The position numbers and the translations under genes were made by a program. From the NCBI RefSeq assembly GCF_004136015.1, contig NZ_CP024866.1:281391-326226 (forward strand): a stretch of 44,836 nt of DNA, given 5' to 3'. Positions 1 to 10,200 of this stretch are shown in pieces; the first letter of the stretch is position 1, and each line of letters starts with the position of its first letter. Source of the stretch: Pseudomonas sp. ACM7 (GTDB taxonomy: Bacteria; Pseudomonadota; Gammaproteobacteria; Pseudomonadales; Pseudomonadaceae). The notes under the pieces were generated by a model. That model saw only the letters and a list, made by a program, of their open reading frames with translations, was not told where the DNA came from and made no database searches.

Positions 1-360
1 GATGCCTGGATTTGTGAAGGCAATTATGCGCGGCGAACCTTCGACCTTCGCCTGCCCCGTACCGACCTGATCATCTGGCTCGATACTTCGCGGCTCACCT
101 GTTTCACCCGGGTGATCATGCGCAGCGTCATGAACCGCCCTCGCCCTGACCTTGCAGCAGGCTGTACAGAGAAACTCGACCGGGCGTTCCTGACCTTTCT
201 GAACTTCGTGTGAAATTTCGATCGAGGCTATCGCCCAGGAATCGAGGCAGTGCGCCTGGCCATCGGCTCGCACATTCCTGTGGTGCACTTGCGCAGTACC
301 CGGCAGATTGCCGCCTTTCTCGATAACTTGGCCGCAACGCCTGGAATCTGTTTTGAATAG
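1..360 (+). pseudogene. Broken P-loop kinase-like gene (DNA topology modulation protein type), 5' end outside window
   Basis: Frame 1 reads from the window edge with no start visible. The sequence contains EGNYARRTFDLRLPRTDLIIWLD followed by a basic stretch, a pattern I associate with small adenylate-kinase-like proteins annotated as topology modulation or AAA family ATPases. An in-frame TGA at 211-213 interrupts it after LTFLNFV. The same frame stays open after it (NFDRGYRPGIEAVRLAIG, then VVHLRSTRQIAAFLDNL) to a TAG at 358-360, and still looks like the family's C-terminus. Homologues as I remember them have Trp at the stop position, so a TGG to TGA change is the simplest explanation. The Walker A region would lie upstream of the window. 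Confidence 0.7.
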
Positions 361-450
361 GGGGAGGGTCACGGTCCCGGCAGTCGATCCACGCAAGCCC
401 AGCAAGGTTTATGAGAGAAAACCCTCGGCGACGAACGACTGGCTGTTACC

Positions 451-617
451 GGCCCAGGCCGTGTAAAAACGCATTCGTCACTTTGAAGTCAGCGTTACTA
501 CGTGAAATCTGGCGTCGACCGTTTGGTAAGTAGACCTGAAATTTGCGTAGGGACGCGATTTTTGGGCTGTTTTCGTCTACCTCCGCAGATCGAAAACGTT
601 TTTACACAGCCTCGGCC
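451..617. repeat. Small element with 21-bp inverted ends
   Basis: The left arm at 451-471 and the right arm at 597-617 (beginning CGTTTTTACACAGCCT) are inverted copies matching at 19 of 21 positions. They enclose about 125 bp with no credible gene. This is the form of a miniature inverted-repeat element or a REPIN-like dispersed repeat. No target-site duplication is obvious and no second copy lies in this window. Confidence 0.5.
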
Positions 618-664
618 AAAAGGAGCCATTCACAACGGCCTGAAGAAACGTGAGCTATTCGGTG

Positions 665-964
665 TTATGGAGGAGAAGACCGCGAGTTCGTCTGCAAAGT
701 GTCGCGCTTTCGTCGCGCTTGTTCTTCCTCCGTCAGTGCCTGACGAACGAGCGCCCGAGCCGCCCAGGCGGCAGTGTCGAGTGATTTTTCGATGCTCGCG
801 CGACTGATATCGCGCACGGCGATCAAAGCCTCGGTGCCCATGACGATGGACAGGGCCTGCTTCAGTCGTTTGCGCGACCGAGGTGAGATCTGCTTCGGAT
901 CGATTGCTGCCCTTCGCAACCGGTTGCTATCGGCCAGAAGGGACATCGAGACAGCAAACCTCAA
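665..964 (-). pseudogene. C-terminal remnant of a TetR-family regulator
   Basis: The minus-strand frame contains SRKRLKQALSIVMGTEALIAVRDI and then LDTAAWAARALVRQAL. This matches the pattern of TetR-family C-terminal domains, where a VxMG(T/I)EAL segment is followed by a WAARAL helix. No helix-turn-helix portion can be found upstream (above about 964), where sequence on the other strand resembles a secreted protein. I read it as a truncated gene lacking its DNA-binding half. The breakpoint appears to lie at about 960-985. Confidence 0.5.
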
Positions 965-986
965 AGGGAGCCGAACACTGAGGCCG

Positions 987-1265
987 TTGGCTATTCTAGC
1001 CGTTCAGGCTCCTGTCCAGGCCGCCGGCAACCCTTGGCCGACCTTGGCCAGTCTGGCCGGCAAGCAGCCAGGGCCGTTGCTTGCCCATGACGACCGATAC
1101 TGGCATGACGGCCGTTGGCACGACCGTAGAGACGATTGGCGTATAGATAAGTGGCGTAGAGAGCAAGCCCGCCGAGAAGCTGAACGCCATCGTGATTGGG
1201 AGCGCCAACAAGATCGGGCCATGCGGCACCGCTACGAGGACGATCACCGCTACTATCGTCGCTAG
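987..1265 (+). CDS. Doubtful small secreted, very basic, Trp/Tyr/Arg-rich protein
   Basis: The frame reads AILAVQAPVQAAGNPWPT, resembling the end of a signal peptide with an AxA site. A strongly charged tail follows, with DDRYWHDGRWHDRRDD and RREQARREAERHRDWERQQD, ending in RYYRR and TAG. Small periplasmic proteins of this composition are common in Pseudomonas and their function is unknown. No ATG with a ribosome-binding site precedes the mature part. TTG at 987 is only a guess, so the 5' end may have been lost with the neighbouring TetR gene. It could be a pseudogene. Confidence 0.4.
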   Translation: MAILAVQAPVQAAGNPWPTLASLAGKQPGPLLAHDDRYWHDGRWHDRRDDWRIDKWRREQARREAERHRDWERQQDRAMRHRYEDDHRYYRR

Positions 1266-1424
1266 TGCGAAGCCACGGGATCAATCCACCTGCAACACTC
1301 CTTCTGCTTACACAGAATTTAGTTGCGTTGCATCGACCGGTTGAATCCACAATCAAAAGCTGTCATTCAGCTGGGTCTGCGAATTTGAGGACGATTCAAA
1401 TGGGCCCTCGCTTCGGCTTGGGCT

Positions 1425-1589
1425 TTGTACGAAAAGTGCCTACGCCTCGATCATGCTGCGTTGAAAACAGGCTCGTGCACGAGTCCGATCGGAATACTCA
1501 TTTACAACCAGTAAAGTCGGGCGCGACCCCGGCCGTTCCTCGCCTGTTTTCGGCTTGCCTGATCACCGCTCGGCGATTTTTTCGTACAA
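1425..1589. repeat. Imperfect palindromic element just downstream of trmK
   Basis: TTGTACGAAAAGTGCC at the left end is echoed inverted by a segment ending TTTTTTCGTACAA at 1589. A perfect 10-bp inner pair, GAAAACAGGC and GCCTGTTTTC, lies near 1463 and 1542. The arms of about 50 bp are imperfect but co-linear. The element ends 4 bp before the trmK stop codon, so it may also shape the 3' end of that transcript. It looks like a non-coding dispersed repeat. Confidence 0.5.
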
Positions 1590-1593
1590 GTGC

Positions 1594-2289
1594 TCAAGCC
1601 AGCAACTCGGTGATCCACCGGGCCTGCCGGGCGATGTCTTGCACCTTCTCCTCGGGCACGGCCTGCCGCGCACGGGCGAAGTGGGTCAGGGTCTTCTGCT
1701 TCTCGCGCAGCATGCGCTGCCACTTGATCAGGAACGCCGGGCTGCGTGCCTGCATCTGCAGCGGGCCGAAGTAAAGCTCCTCGGCGGTGTACATCACCGG
1801 CCCGACGCGCTCGGCGACGATGATTTCGTAGTCGAAGCGATTTTCCCGCAGCAGCTCCTCGCAGAGGATGCAGTAGCCATTTTCCATCAGCCATTGGCGC
1901 AGTGGCTGCTCGCCGCCGTTGGGCTGCAGAATCAGGCGCTCCTGGCCGCTCAGGCGCGCCTTGCCGCTGTCGAGAATGTCGCGGATCGTCTCGCCGCCCA
2001 TGCCGCAGATGCTGATCGCCGTGATCCCGTCTCCCGGCTCGATCGCCGCCAGGCCATTGGCCAGGCGCACGGTGATCCGCTGGTCCAGGCCGTTCTCGCG
2101 CACGGTGCGTTCGGCCGAGCGGAACGGCGTCAATGCCACCTCGCCGGCCACCGCCGCCGCGATGGCGCCACGACGCATCAACGCCACCGGCAGGTAGCCG
2201 TGATCCGAGCCGATATCGGCCAGGCGCGCACCTGCTGGCACATGCGCCGCCACGCGCTCCAGGCGCATGGACAATGTCTGTTCGTTCAA
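1594..2289 (-). CDS. trmK: tRNA (adenine(22)-N1)-methyltransferase TrmK
   Basis: This is a 231-residue SAM-dependent methyltransferase predicted to methylate N1 of A22 in tRNA. The N-terminal Rossmann motif ARLADIGSDHGYLPVALM binds SAM. AISICGMGGETIRDIL and LILQPNGGEQPLRQWL are typical TrmK motifs, the latter containing the NPPY-like catalytic loop replacement. The open frame extends upstream to 2415. I chose the TTG at 2287-2289 because AAGGA lies 7 bases before it and the protein then starts NEQTLSMRLERV, the usual N-terminus in Pseudomonas as I remember it. An ATG 9 codons upstream (MRTLKK) is the alternative. Confidence 0.85.
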   Translation of the reverse strand: MNEQTLSMRLERVAAHVPAGARLADIGSDHGYLPVALMRRGAIAAAVAGEVALTPFRSAERTVRENGLDQRITVRLANGLAAIEPGDGITAISICGMGGETIRDILDSGKARLSGQERLILQPNGGEQPLRQWLMENGYCILCEELLRENRFDYEIIVAERVGPVMYTAEELYFGPLQMQARSPAFLIKWQRMLREKQKTLTHFARARQAVPEEKVQDIARQARWITELLA

Positions 2290-2668
2290 CCGCAGTTCCT
2301 TTTTCAGTGTCCGCATCAGGTCGATATCAGCAGGTCGCGAATGGCTCAAGCACCTGTGGTATTGCCGTACCCACATTGAGAGAAATCCCCCATAAATGGG
2401 CTGTATTACCCGCATCCTGTTTCAACTTTTTTGATGGAGAACTGGCCACAGAATCAGGCAGCCCCGCTGGCGGGGAATTATAAGCTGTTAAATTTTTAGG
2501 CATAGAGAATGCTGTGAGTTCACTAGCGCATTAATTGAGAGTTTGAAGCTGTTACCACTGGAAAAACAGTTTTTCTGGGGCACTCCCTATACAGGCAACC
2601 GTTGCCTTGAAAAACACCTGCGCCGCAGATCAGGCGCGCATTGCTAGCCCTTCTAAGGAGTCACTTTC

Positions 2669-2764
2669 ATGCGCATCGAGCCGCTAATCCTCACGCTGGT
2701 ACTCATTCTCTTCATTTTTGCGATAGGGGCAGCCTGGAGTCTTATCAGCTTGTTCAGCAGTTAA
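2669..2764 (+). CDS. 31-residue single-pass membrane peptide
   Basis: An ATG at 2669 is preceded by AAGGAG at 2655-2660 with suitable spacing. The frame encodes MRIEPLILTLVLILFIFAIG and then AAWSLISLFSS before TAA. After four residues the peptide is almost entirely hydrophobic, so one membrane-spanning helix with a short N-terminal tail is expected. The function is unknown and I do not recognise the family. The ribosome-binding site and uninterrupted hydrophobic frame argue for a real gene, although its size makes chance possible. It stands alone, about 380 bases from trmK, and I see no co-transcribed partner. Confidence 0.5.
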   Translation: MRIEPLILTLVLILFIFAIGAAWSLISLFSS

Positions 2765-3095
2765 GAGTCAGTGGGAAGCATTCATCATGTTTGGGTTACG
2801 GGTGGTGCAAGGTGATCTTGTTCGCAGGCAGTGCTATTGAGTTGCGCGACAGTCATTCGCTAATAATCCATCGAAGACCGCATTTGGCCAATTTGGATCG
2901 CTGCCTGCTGCTCTAGATCCGTAAGCGTCCGGCAAACACGTCTAGGCAAAGCAAAACTGGCCGCAAGCGTACTTTGTGTCTGGCGAGACTGGTGCATGGA
3001 TGGACAGGCGGGGGACAGAAACGACAAGCCCCGCAATTTGCAGGGCCTGTCTGGGCACAAGATCACGCCGGGCCAACATCCAGTCATGCAGAGCT
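2765..3095. other. Gene-free stretch
   Basis: No frame on either strand shows a recognisable motif together with a ribosome-binding site. The minus-strand frame at 2860-3099 is Cys/Pro-rich without any familiar pattern. The right part may be eroded 3' flank of the truncated glycosyltransferase. Confidence 0.4.
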
Positions 3096-3896
3096 TCAAT
3101 GACGCAGTTTCAAGGCTTGATCTGGCCCTGATTGGCGCACAAAGAGCCCAGCCCGAGCAGCAGGGCCGAACGCTTGGGTTTCAGGTACGAATCGATCCGC
3201 GTGAGGGAGCACTGCAAGCATCCAACCCCAGCTGTCACACAGAAAAGCTCGGGCCAGACGATCGCGGCTGATCAAGGCATAGACCAGTATCGGTGCGGTC
3301 ACCCACAACAGGCAGACCGACCCCTTGGTCAACAAGGCACAGCCGAGCAGCCCGTAACTGAGCCAGACCCAGCTGCGACCGCCTTGCGCGAACAGAAAGC
3401 GCCATGCACAAAACAGCGCCAGCAGACACAGGCCGGTCAAAGGCATTTCAATTTCTGCCCGGCGGGCAAACAGGCTGAACCCGGCATTCGCCGCCAGGAA
3501 CACCACAGCCAGCAGCGCCACTTGTCGCCCGGCGAATGCACATGCCTGGCGATACAAGGTCAGACAACACAGCGTCGCAAACAGCGCCGAAGGCAGGCGC
3601 ACGCTCCATTCGGAGAGGCTGCCCAGCAGTGACGTGCTGACCAGGGCCAGCCAATAGAACAGCGGCGGTTTGGACAAGTACAGCTCGCCGTTCATGTACG
3701 GCAACAGCCATTGGCCAGCCTCGTGCATTTCCCGTGTCGTAACGGCGCGCCGGGCTTCATTGACGCTCAGGAATGGCAAACTCCCCAGTCCCCAGTAAAA
3801 CAACAACAGGAGCAACACCGCCACGCCCAGGGTTGGCCAGTCCAGCGCGCGCCGCGCGGTTTGCATCGGTAGGAATGCCTCGCCTTCTTTACTCAT
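3096..3896 (-). pseudogene. Truncated ArnT-like glycosyltransferase (GT39/83 family)
   Basis: The start at 3896 (MSKEGEAFL) has AAGGAG upstream. The N-terminal half is typical of membrane lipid-linked sugar transferases: a first membrane helix, then FLSVNEARRAVTTREM with the acidic catalytic-loop residue (NEAR, where family members have D/NE-x-R), then MNGELYLSKPPLFYWL. Several further hydrophobic helices follow. Intact family members run to about 500 residues, whereas this frame stops after about 266. The last 35 residues (from PHADRFVPETQ) are not membrane-like. The +1 frame there reads SYLKPKRSALLLGLGSLCAN and stops at 3110-3112, resembling a hydrophobic C-terminus. An internal deletion plus frameshift is the best reading. 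Confidence 0.7.
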
Positions 3897-4164
3897 ACAC
3901 GCCTTACTCCTTCCCCAAGATGCACGAGAATGCGTGAGTCTGCCCAACGGGTCAGCTCATCGTATTTTCGTGAACTAATAACAACGTATTGCGCCTTCAC
4001 GTAAGTTCCCGCTGGTTTCCAACGGAACACGAAGTGTAGCCAAGGCTGTAAAAAAGTTAGCGTGCGCTAATCACACTTTTCAGCCCGGGAATATCAATTC
4101 TCCTTGTTCTACCCGGCTATGGCTGAGCGCGATGCTGGCAATCGAAGTAAAAAACAGCCGGTTT

Positions 4165-4201
4165 TTTTAAAGAAAAAAAGGGAGGGCATCCATGCCCTCC
4201 C
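4165..4201 (-). terminator. Rho-independent terminator of the peroxidase gene
   Basis: A perfect 10-bp inverted repeat (GGGAGGGCAT and ATGCCCTCCC at 4180-4201, 2-base loop region) is followed on the minus strand by a run of seven T, then C and TTT. It lies 41 bases after the stop codon of the giant gene. Confidence 0.85.
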
Positions 4202-4241
4202 CTCCTCTTTTCACGCGTCTGCGACAGTACTGATCAGGACC

Positions 4242-7200
4242 TCAAGTGGCGAGAATGAAGTCTGCGGCAGTGATGGTTGTTGCATCGGCCACACCGACCA
4301 GGCGGATGGAGTCAGCTATTCCTGCGGAGCTGATCAAGGTATCCGCACCGACATCGGTGATGATGACGCTGCCGGCAAAGGTCGCAGCAGTGACGCCGAA
4401 CGCGGAAATATCGAGCAGGTCCTGGCCGCCCACTGCGTTAGCATCGAAGCCGATGATCTGATCGGTCCCGAAGCCCGCTGCGAACATGAAGATATCGTTG
4501 CCACTGCTGGCAACCATTATGTCGTTGCCAGCACCGCCAGTGACCGTATCGTCGCCGGCACCGCCATCGATAAAGTCATTGCCGCTACCACCCAACAATG
4601 TGTCGTTACCGTCACCACCGAGCAGCGTGTCGTTGCCTGTTCCACCATTCAAGACATCCGCCCCATCACCGCCGTCGAGGCTGTCATCGCCAGTGCCGCC
4701 GTTGAGGGTATCCGTACCAATGCCACCGAACAGTTGGTCGTTACCGGCGTCGCCATTCAGTGTGTCGTTGCCGCCGTTGCCGGTGAGGATGTCGTTGCCG
4801 CCGCCACCATTGAGGGTGTCATTACCCACCCCGCCGGTGATGACGTTACTCAACCCATTACCGTTGCCGACGAAGTTGCCGACTCCGGTGTAGGTCAGAT
4901 TCTCGACATCAATGCCCAGCGTGTAGCTGGCCAGCGAGGTCTGCACGGTGTCCGTACCGCCACCCACCACCTCGACCACCACGTCCAAGGCTGCATCGAC
5001 GACGTAGGTATCGTTGCCGGCTCCCCCCAACATCCGGTCAGCACCTGCACCGCCATTGAGGAAGTCGTTACCCACCCCGCCGGTGATGGTGTTGGCCAGT
5101 GCATTACCGGTACCGGTGAAGTTACCGGCTCCCGTATAGGTCAGGTTCTCGACGTTGGCACCGAGCAGGTAGTTCGTCAGGCTGGTTTGCACCAGATCGG
5201 TACCACCACCCAGCGCCTCGGTGACAACGTCACCGACGTTGTCGACCACAAACGTGTCGTTGCCGGCACCGCCGTTCATCGCATCTGCGCCGAGCCCACC
5301 ATTGAGGGTGTCGTTGCCGTCCTCGCCATTGAGGACGTCGTTGTCGTCTCCGCCGTTGAGGATGTCGTTGCCAGTGCCGCCAAACAACTGGTCCATACCG
5401 GCGAGGCCATTCAACGTATCGTTCCCGCCCAGGCCAAACAGCACATCGTTACCTGCGGTGCCGGTGAGGGTGTTCGCCAAAGCATTGCCCTGCAGTACCA
5501 CGCCCTGTACCACAACCGCCGCCGTCGCCGCAGAGGTCACCGACTCCAGCGTGCCGAAGCCATCGATGTAGCGCACGATCACTCGCAGTTGCAGATTGAC
5601 CTGCGCCGCACCAGGGGTGAAGGTCGCAGCAGTCGCGCCGTTGATGTCGGTGAAGGAAGTGCCGACACCTTGCTGCCATTGGAAGCTGAATGTGCCCAGC
5701 CCATCCAGATCGGCAATCCCACCCGTCAGCGCGGTCAGCACCTGCCCTTGATCCGGTGTGGTATCGCTGATCAGCAACGCGCCTGTCGGTGCATCGTTGA
5801 CGTTGGCCACCGGCCCCAGGATGTTGGACGAAGCGCTTTCGGCCGCACCGAAGTCATCCACGTAGCCGATTACCACGCGCACTTCCTGGCCGACCTGAGC
5901 CTGGCCAAGCGCGAACGTGCTACCGGTAGCACCGTCGATGTTGACGAAGCCAGGCCCGTTGCTCGCCTGCCATTGGTAGGTGAACTGCGGATTGCTGAGG
6001 CCATCAATGTCGATGATGCTCGACGGGTCAGCGGTCAACACTTGGTTCTGCACTGCAAGCCCGGTTACGGTCGGCCCTGCAGTCGGTGCATCGTTGACGT
6101 TGTCCACCGGCCCCAGGATGTTGGACGAAGCGCTTTCGGCCACACCGAAGTCATCCACGTAACCGATCACCACGCGCATTTCCTGGCCGACCTGAGCCTG
6201 GCCAAGCGCGAACGTGCTACCGGTAGCGCCGGCGATGTTGACGAAGCCAAGCCCGTCGTTCGCCTGCCACTGGTAGGTGAACTGCGGATTGCTCAGGCCA
6301 TCGAGGTCGATGATGCTCGACGGGGCAGCGGTCAACACCTGGTTCTGCACTGCAAGCCCGGTGACGGTCGGCCCTTCGGTCGGTGTACTGTTCCCCGACG
6401 AGTCGACGATCTCCAGCGTGCCCTTGGCATCCTGATACACCGCACGGACGCGGATGTTCAGGCCCGCCACATCGTCCGCCACCCGGTAGGTGGTGCCGAT
6501 CGCCCGCGATACCTCGCCAGCGGCGATAAAGGTGATGTCTTCAAAGACGCCCGACCCGGCAATGTTTTCGACCTGCCAGTAGTAAGCCACCCCACCGGTC
6601 ACAGCTCCGGTCGGGTTGGCCACACTCTGGTTGTCCGCGTCGTGTACCGCCCGATCGCTGACGCGCAGCAACTGGCCGGCGACAGGCGTTTCATCACGCA
6701 CACCGGTGGCAGCATCGAGGATTGCCAGATGACCCGATGGGCCGTTGTTTTGGGCGGTGCCCACTCCGGACGACTGCGCGACGTCAGCGAACTGCAGACG
6801 CTCGATGCCCGTCAAGCGATCGACGCCATCACGCCCCGCTACCGAGTCGGTCACAACGACAGTGTTGCCATCGATCTCGACGCTGTACTCCGCCGCATTA
6901 CCGGAGAACAGCGCGGTGTCGAAGCTGTCATTGCCGGTCAGAATCTCCCGCACGATGACCAACTGGCCTGGGTTGTAAGTACCGTTCAGCATCAGCTGCA
7001 CCATCGGCGCCATGCTGTCGAACGTGGCGATTTCCGGGCCAGTGCCGTCAGCGTTCGCCCGAACACTGATGCGTACGTTCAGCCACTTGTCACCATCGAT
7101 GATGTCGTCACCACCGCGACCTTCGATCAGGTCGCTACCACTACCGCCGAGGATGATGTTGCCGCCGTCGAAGAACGTCGCTCCGGCTGGCAGCAAATCA

Positions 7201-10200
7201 GCCAGGCCGTTGATCAGGTTGATGTTGGTCAGCACACTACCGGTTGCCCCCGCAGTGGGCAGCGATGTGGCATCTTCGTTATCACCGCGCAGGAAGTCAC
7301 CGTGCGATGAACCCGACAGACCTTCCACGATGTCGAAACGCACCAGCGCCGAAGCACCCGAACCCGGCACGGGTGGAACATCGAAAAAGCGGTCGCTGTA
7401 ATCGATGGTCACGCCCTGGGCGAGGTCCTTGAAGGTTGCCCAGTCATAGCCGGAGCCGCCGATATAGCGGTCCCCCATGCCGAGACTGCCGACCATGATG
7501 TCGTCGCCGCCTTCGGCATTGAACTTATCGTTCTCGTTACCGCCGATGAACACATCGTTGCCGATCACCAGGTCATTGCCAGCCGGGTCGAAGTTGTCGC
7601 CAGGTGCACCGTCCGAAGTGCCCTTCTCGATCCAGTCGTCGCCTTCGTTACCCATGTCCTGTTCGTTGGCTTTGCTGCCCAGGATGAAGTCGTTGCCCTG
7701 GCCACCAATGGCCTCGGAAGCGTCCTCACCAGTCACGATGAAGTCATTGCCGAACCCGCCAATGATCAGGTTGATGCCGTTGCCTCCGTGCAGCACGTCG
7801 TTGCCGTCGCCACCCTGGATGTTATCGTCGCCACCGAGGTCGGTGATGATGTCGTCGCCGGCGCCACCGCGCAGTTGATCGTTGCCGTTACCGCCTTCGA
7901 TGCGATCGTTGCCGGCATCACCCCAGACCGTGTCATCGCCACCACCCGAGACGAGGATGTCTGCGCCGTTGGTGCCGCCCAGCACGATATGCTCGTCACC
8001 CGAGTACCGGATGTAGTTGGCGTCCGGCCCCGCCGTCAGCGGGTTGTCGCGGAATACCACCTGCTCGTTGTTGTCGGAAAGCGGATCGGCGTTGCCCAGG
8101 CCATCGTTGTACTGCTTGCTCTGGTCCCTTTCCAGATAGTACGCAGGGTCCGAGAACACCAGGCCTGGCAAGTGCGTGGCCGAGGTGTTGGCCATGATCA
8201 GTTTGGCGAACGAGTTGCTTTCCAGTTCGGCGTTCATCGACAGGCCAGCGGTACGCTCCAGGTAGTAGAAGCGGTCACCGTCCTGCAGTTTTTCCAGCTG
8301 GTTCTCGAACACGAAGTTGAAGGTCGTGCCGAGCATGCCGCCGAACGGGGTTTTCTCTTCAGCCAGGCCGCCGATCCAGAGGTCGATGGCATCGACCCCC
8401 GTGACCGTCACACCCCTCAGATCGTCGGCAGTCCCCAGCACCCCATCCTTGCCGGCCAGTGTTACGTTGGCCCAGGCACCGCTGCCATTGAGGAAGGCCA
8501 AGCGGTCAGACGGCGCATCAACACCACCAAATACCAGCGCCATCGCTGCAGCGCGTTTGTCTGCCAGCGTGGTCGCCTCCGTGATCGTGTCATGCGTGCC
8601 ATAGGCCGCGATGAAGTTGATCAACGACTCTGGATGTTTCAGGTGCTGCACCAGGTCAACCCAGCTGCTGTACGGCTTGAGTTGGGTATCACCGGTTTGG
8701 CTGAAGATGTCGCGGCGGATCGCATTGAGCGAGGGAATCCCCACGTCGCGACCACGGGCAATGTTGATCGCCGGCAGGTCAAGCGGCAGACCGAGCAGGT
8801 TATTGCGCAGCGCCTCGGTGACGAACTCGTCGATTTCGTTACCGGCTTGCCGAGTCACCCCACGTATGATCGCACTGGTCGCATCCTCTGGCGTCACACC
8901 ACTGGCGGCGTACGCCAACGGGTTGAGGAACGCCGCGATCAAGCCGATTTGCTGATTCGGATCACCGTTGTTCGGATCGCCAACCACGTTGAAATTGACG
9001 TCGAAACGATCGACGGTCTCGGTCAGCATCGAGTGGCCAAACCGGTACACGGTGTGGGCGAACTCGGCGACGATCGAGGCATCGAGGTCGACGTCATAGA
9101 CTTGGGTCGGTGCGAAGAACAAGTCGACCCTGGGCTGGATGGTCCGCGCAAACTCCTCGAACACCAGGTGCTGATACTGCATCTCGGTGCCGAACTTGGC
9201 AGCCTGGAACAAGCGCTCGCCATTCCACACCAGCGCATCGATCTCAGCCTGGTTGGCTGGCAACGCGTTCACCGGATTGAGCAGCCACTCGTTGAGGAAG
9301 GCCACGTCACCCGAATCGAGCACGGTGTCCTTGGTCTGTGCGACCAACCGATTATGCTCGGAGTGGAAGATCGCATGCACCGCGGTCAGGCCGATGTTCT
9401 CGTTGACCCGGCCATCGCCAGCGATGTAGTGCGCGTCGAGCAGCTCGTTGTCATAGGTCAGGTTGTTGCCGCCTGGGCCAGCTGGCTGCGCATTGCCGAC
9501 ATCAGTGTCAGCATCCGCCTGCAGAACCCCGCCGACGATTACCGGCGCTGCATTGTTATTAATGTCGATGAGGAACTGGTGACCGGTGCGCACAGCATTG
9601 GTCAGGCTAATGGGGGAAAGCGGATTGCCTTCGACAAGGACGTCATCAGCCGTGCCACCCAGACCGTCAGCCCCCTTCATCACGACCATAGGGAAGCCGT
9701 TCGGCCCCTTGATGAAATTGCCGTAAGCGTCAGTCGCCAACAACGGGGCGTTACCGACGTCGGCATCGGTAAGGTGGATACCGAGGATGTCGTTGGCCTG
9801 CGCCTTGACCACCTTCCAGGTCGCCATACCACCGATTTCGCTGTCGTCCGCGGAACCATACTTGCCATCCGCTCCCAGGTCACGGTTAGTGATCAGCCTG
9901 CCGGTCGCGATGGGGCCGTTGTCGGTCAGCTCATAACCGCGCAGGAAAACCTGGTGCGACGGGTGCGAGCTGTAGGTCTGGTTTTGGTCCACGAACGGCG
10001 AGGTGGTGTTGGTGTGCTCATGGATGTCGTCGGCCGTGCCGAGAACGCCATCCGCCCCTGGCAGGTTGGTCGCGCGGGTCAGCACCATGAAGTTGGCGTT
10101 GCCGCCTGGCACATACAGCGGATCATCCGCTTGCAGCGGGATGAAAATGGTGCCCGAACCGCCTTTGGTCACCAGGTCCAGACCGTGATCGAAGAACTGC

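Noticed and set aside
211..213. In-frame TGA as a possible selenocysteine codon
   Set aside because: No selenoprotein resembles this kinase-like family, the position looks like Trp in homologues, and no SECIS-like hairpin is evident right after it.
4500..5450. Regular short repeats that could suggest a CRISPR array
   Set aside because: The period is about 27 bp, in frame, encoding GGxGxDxxx nonapeptides. There are no unique spacers and no cas genes.
4104..7310. 1068-residue open frame on the plus strand opposite the peroxidase gene (and a 1052-residue frame at 7788-10946)
   Set aside because: They are antisense to repetitive, GC-rich, codon-biased RTX/peroxidase coding sequence. Their products are Val/Ala/Gly/Asp-rich with no motif, signal or ribosome-binding site, and they mirror the repeat period.
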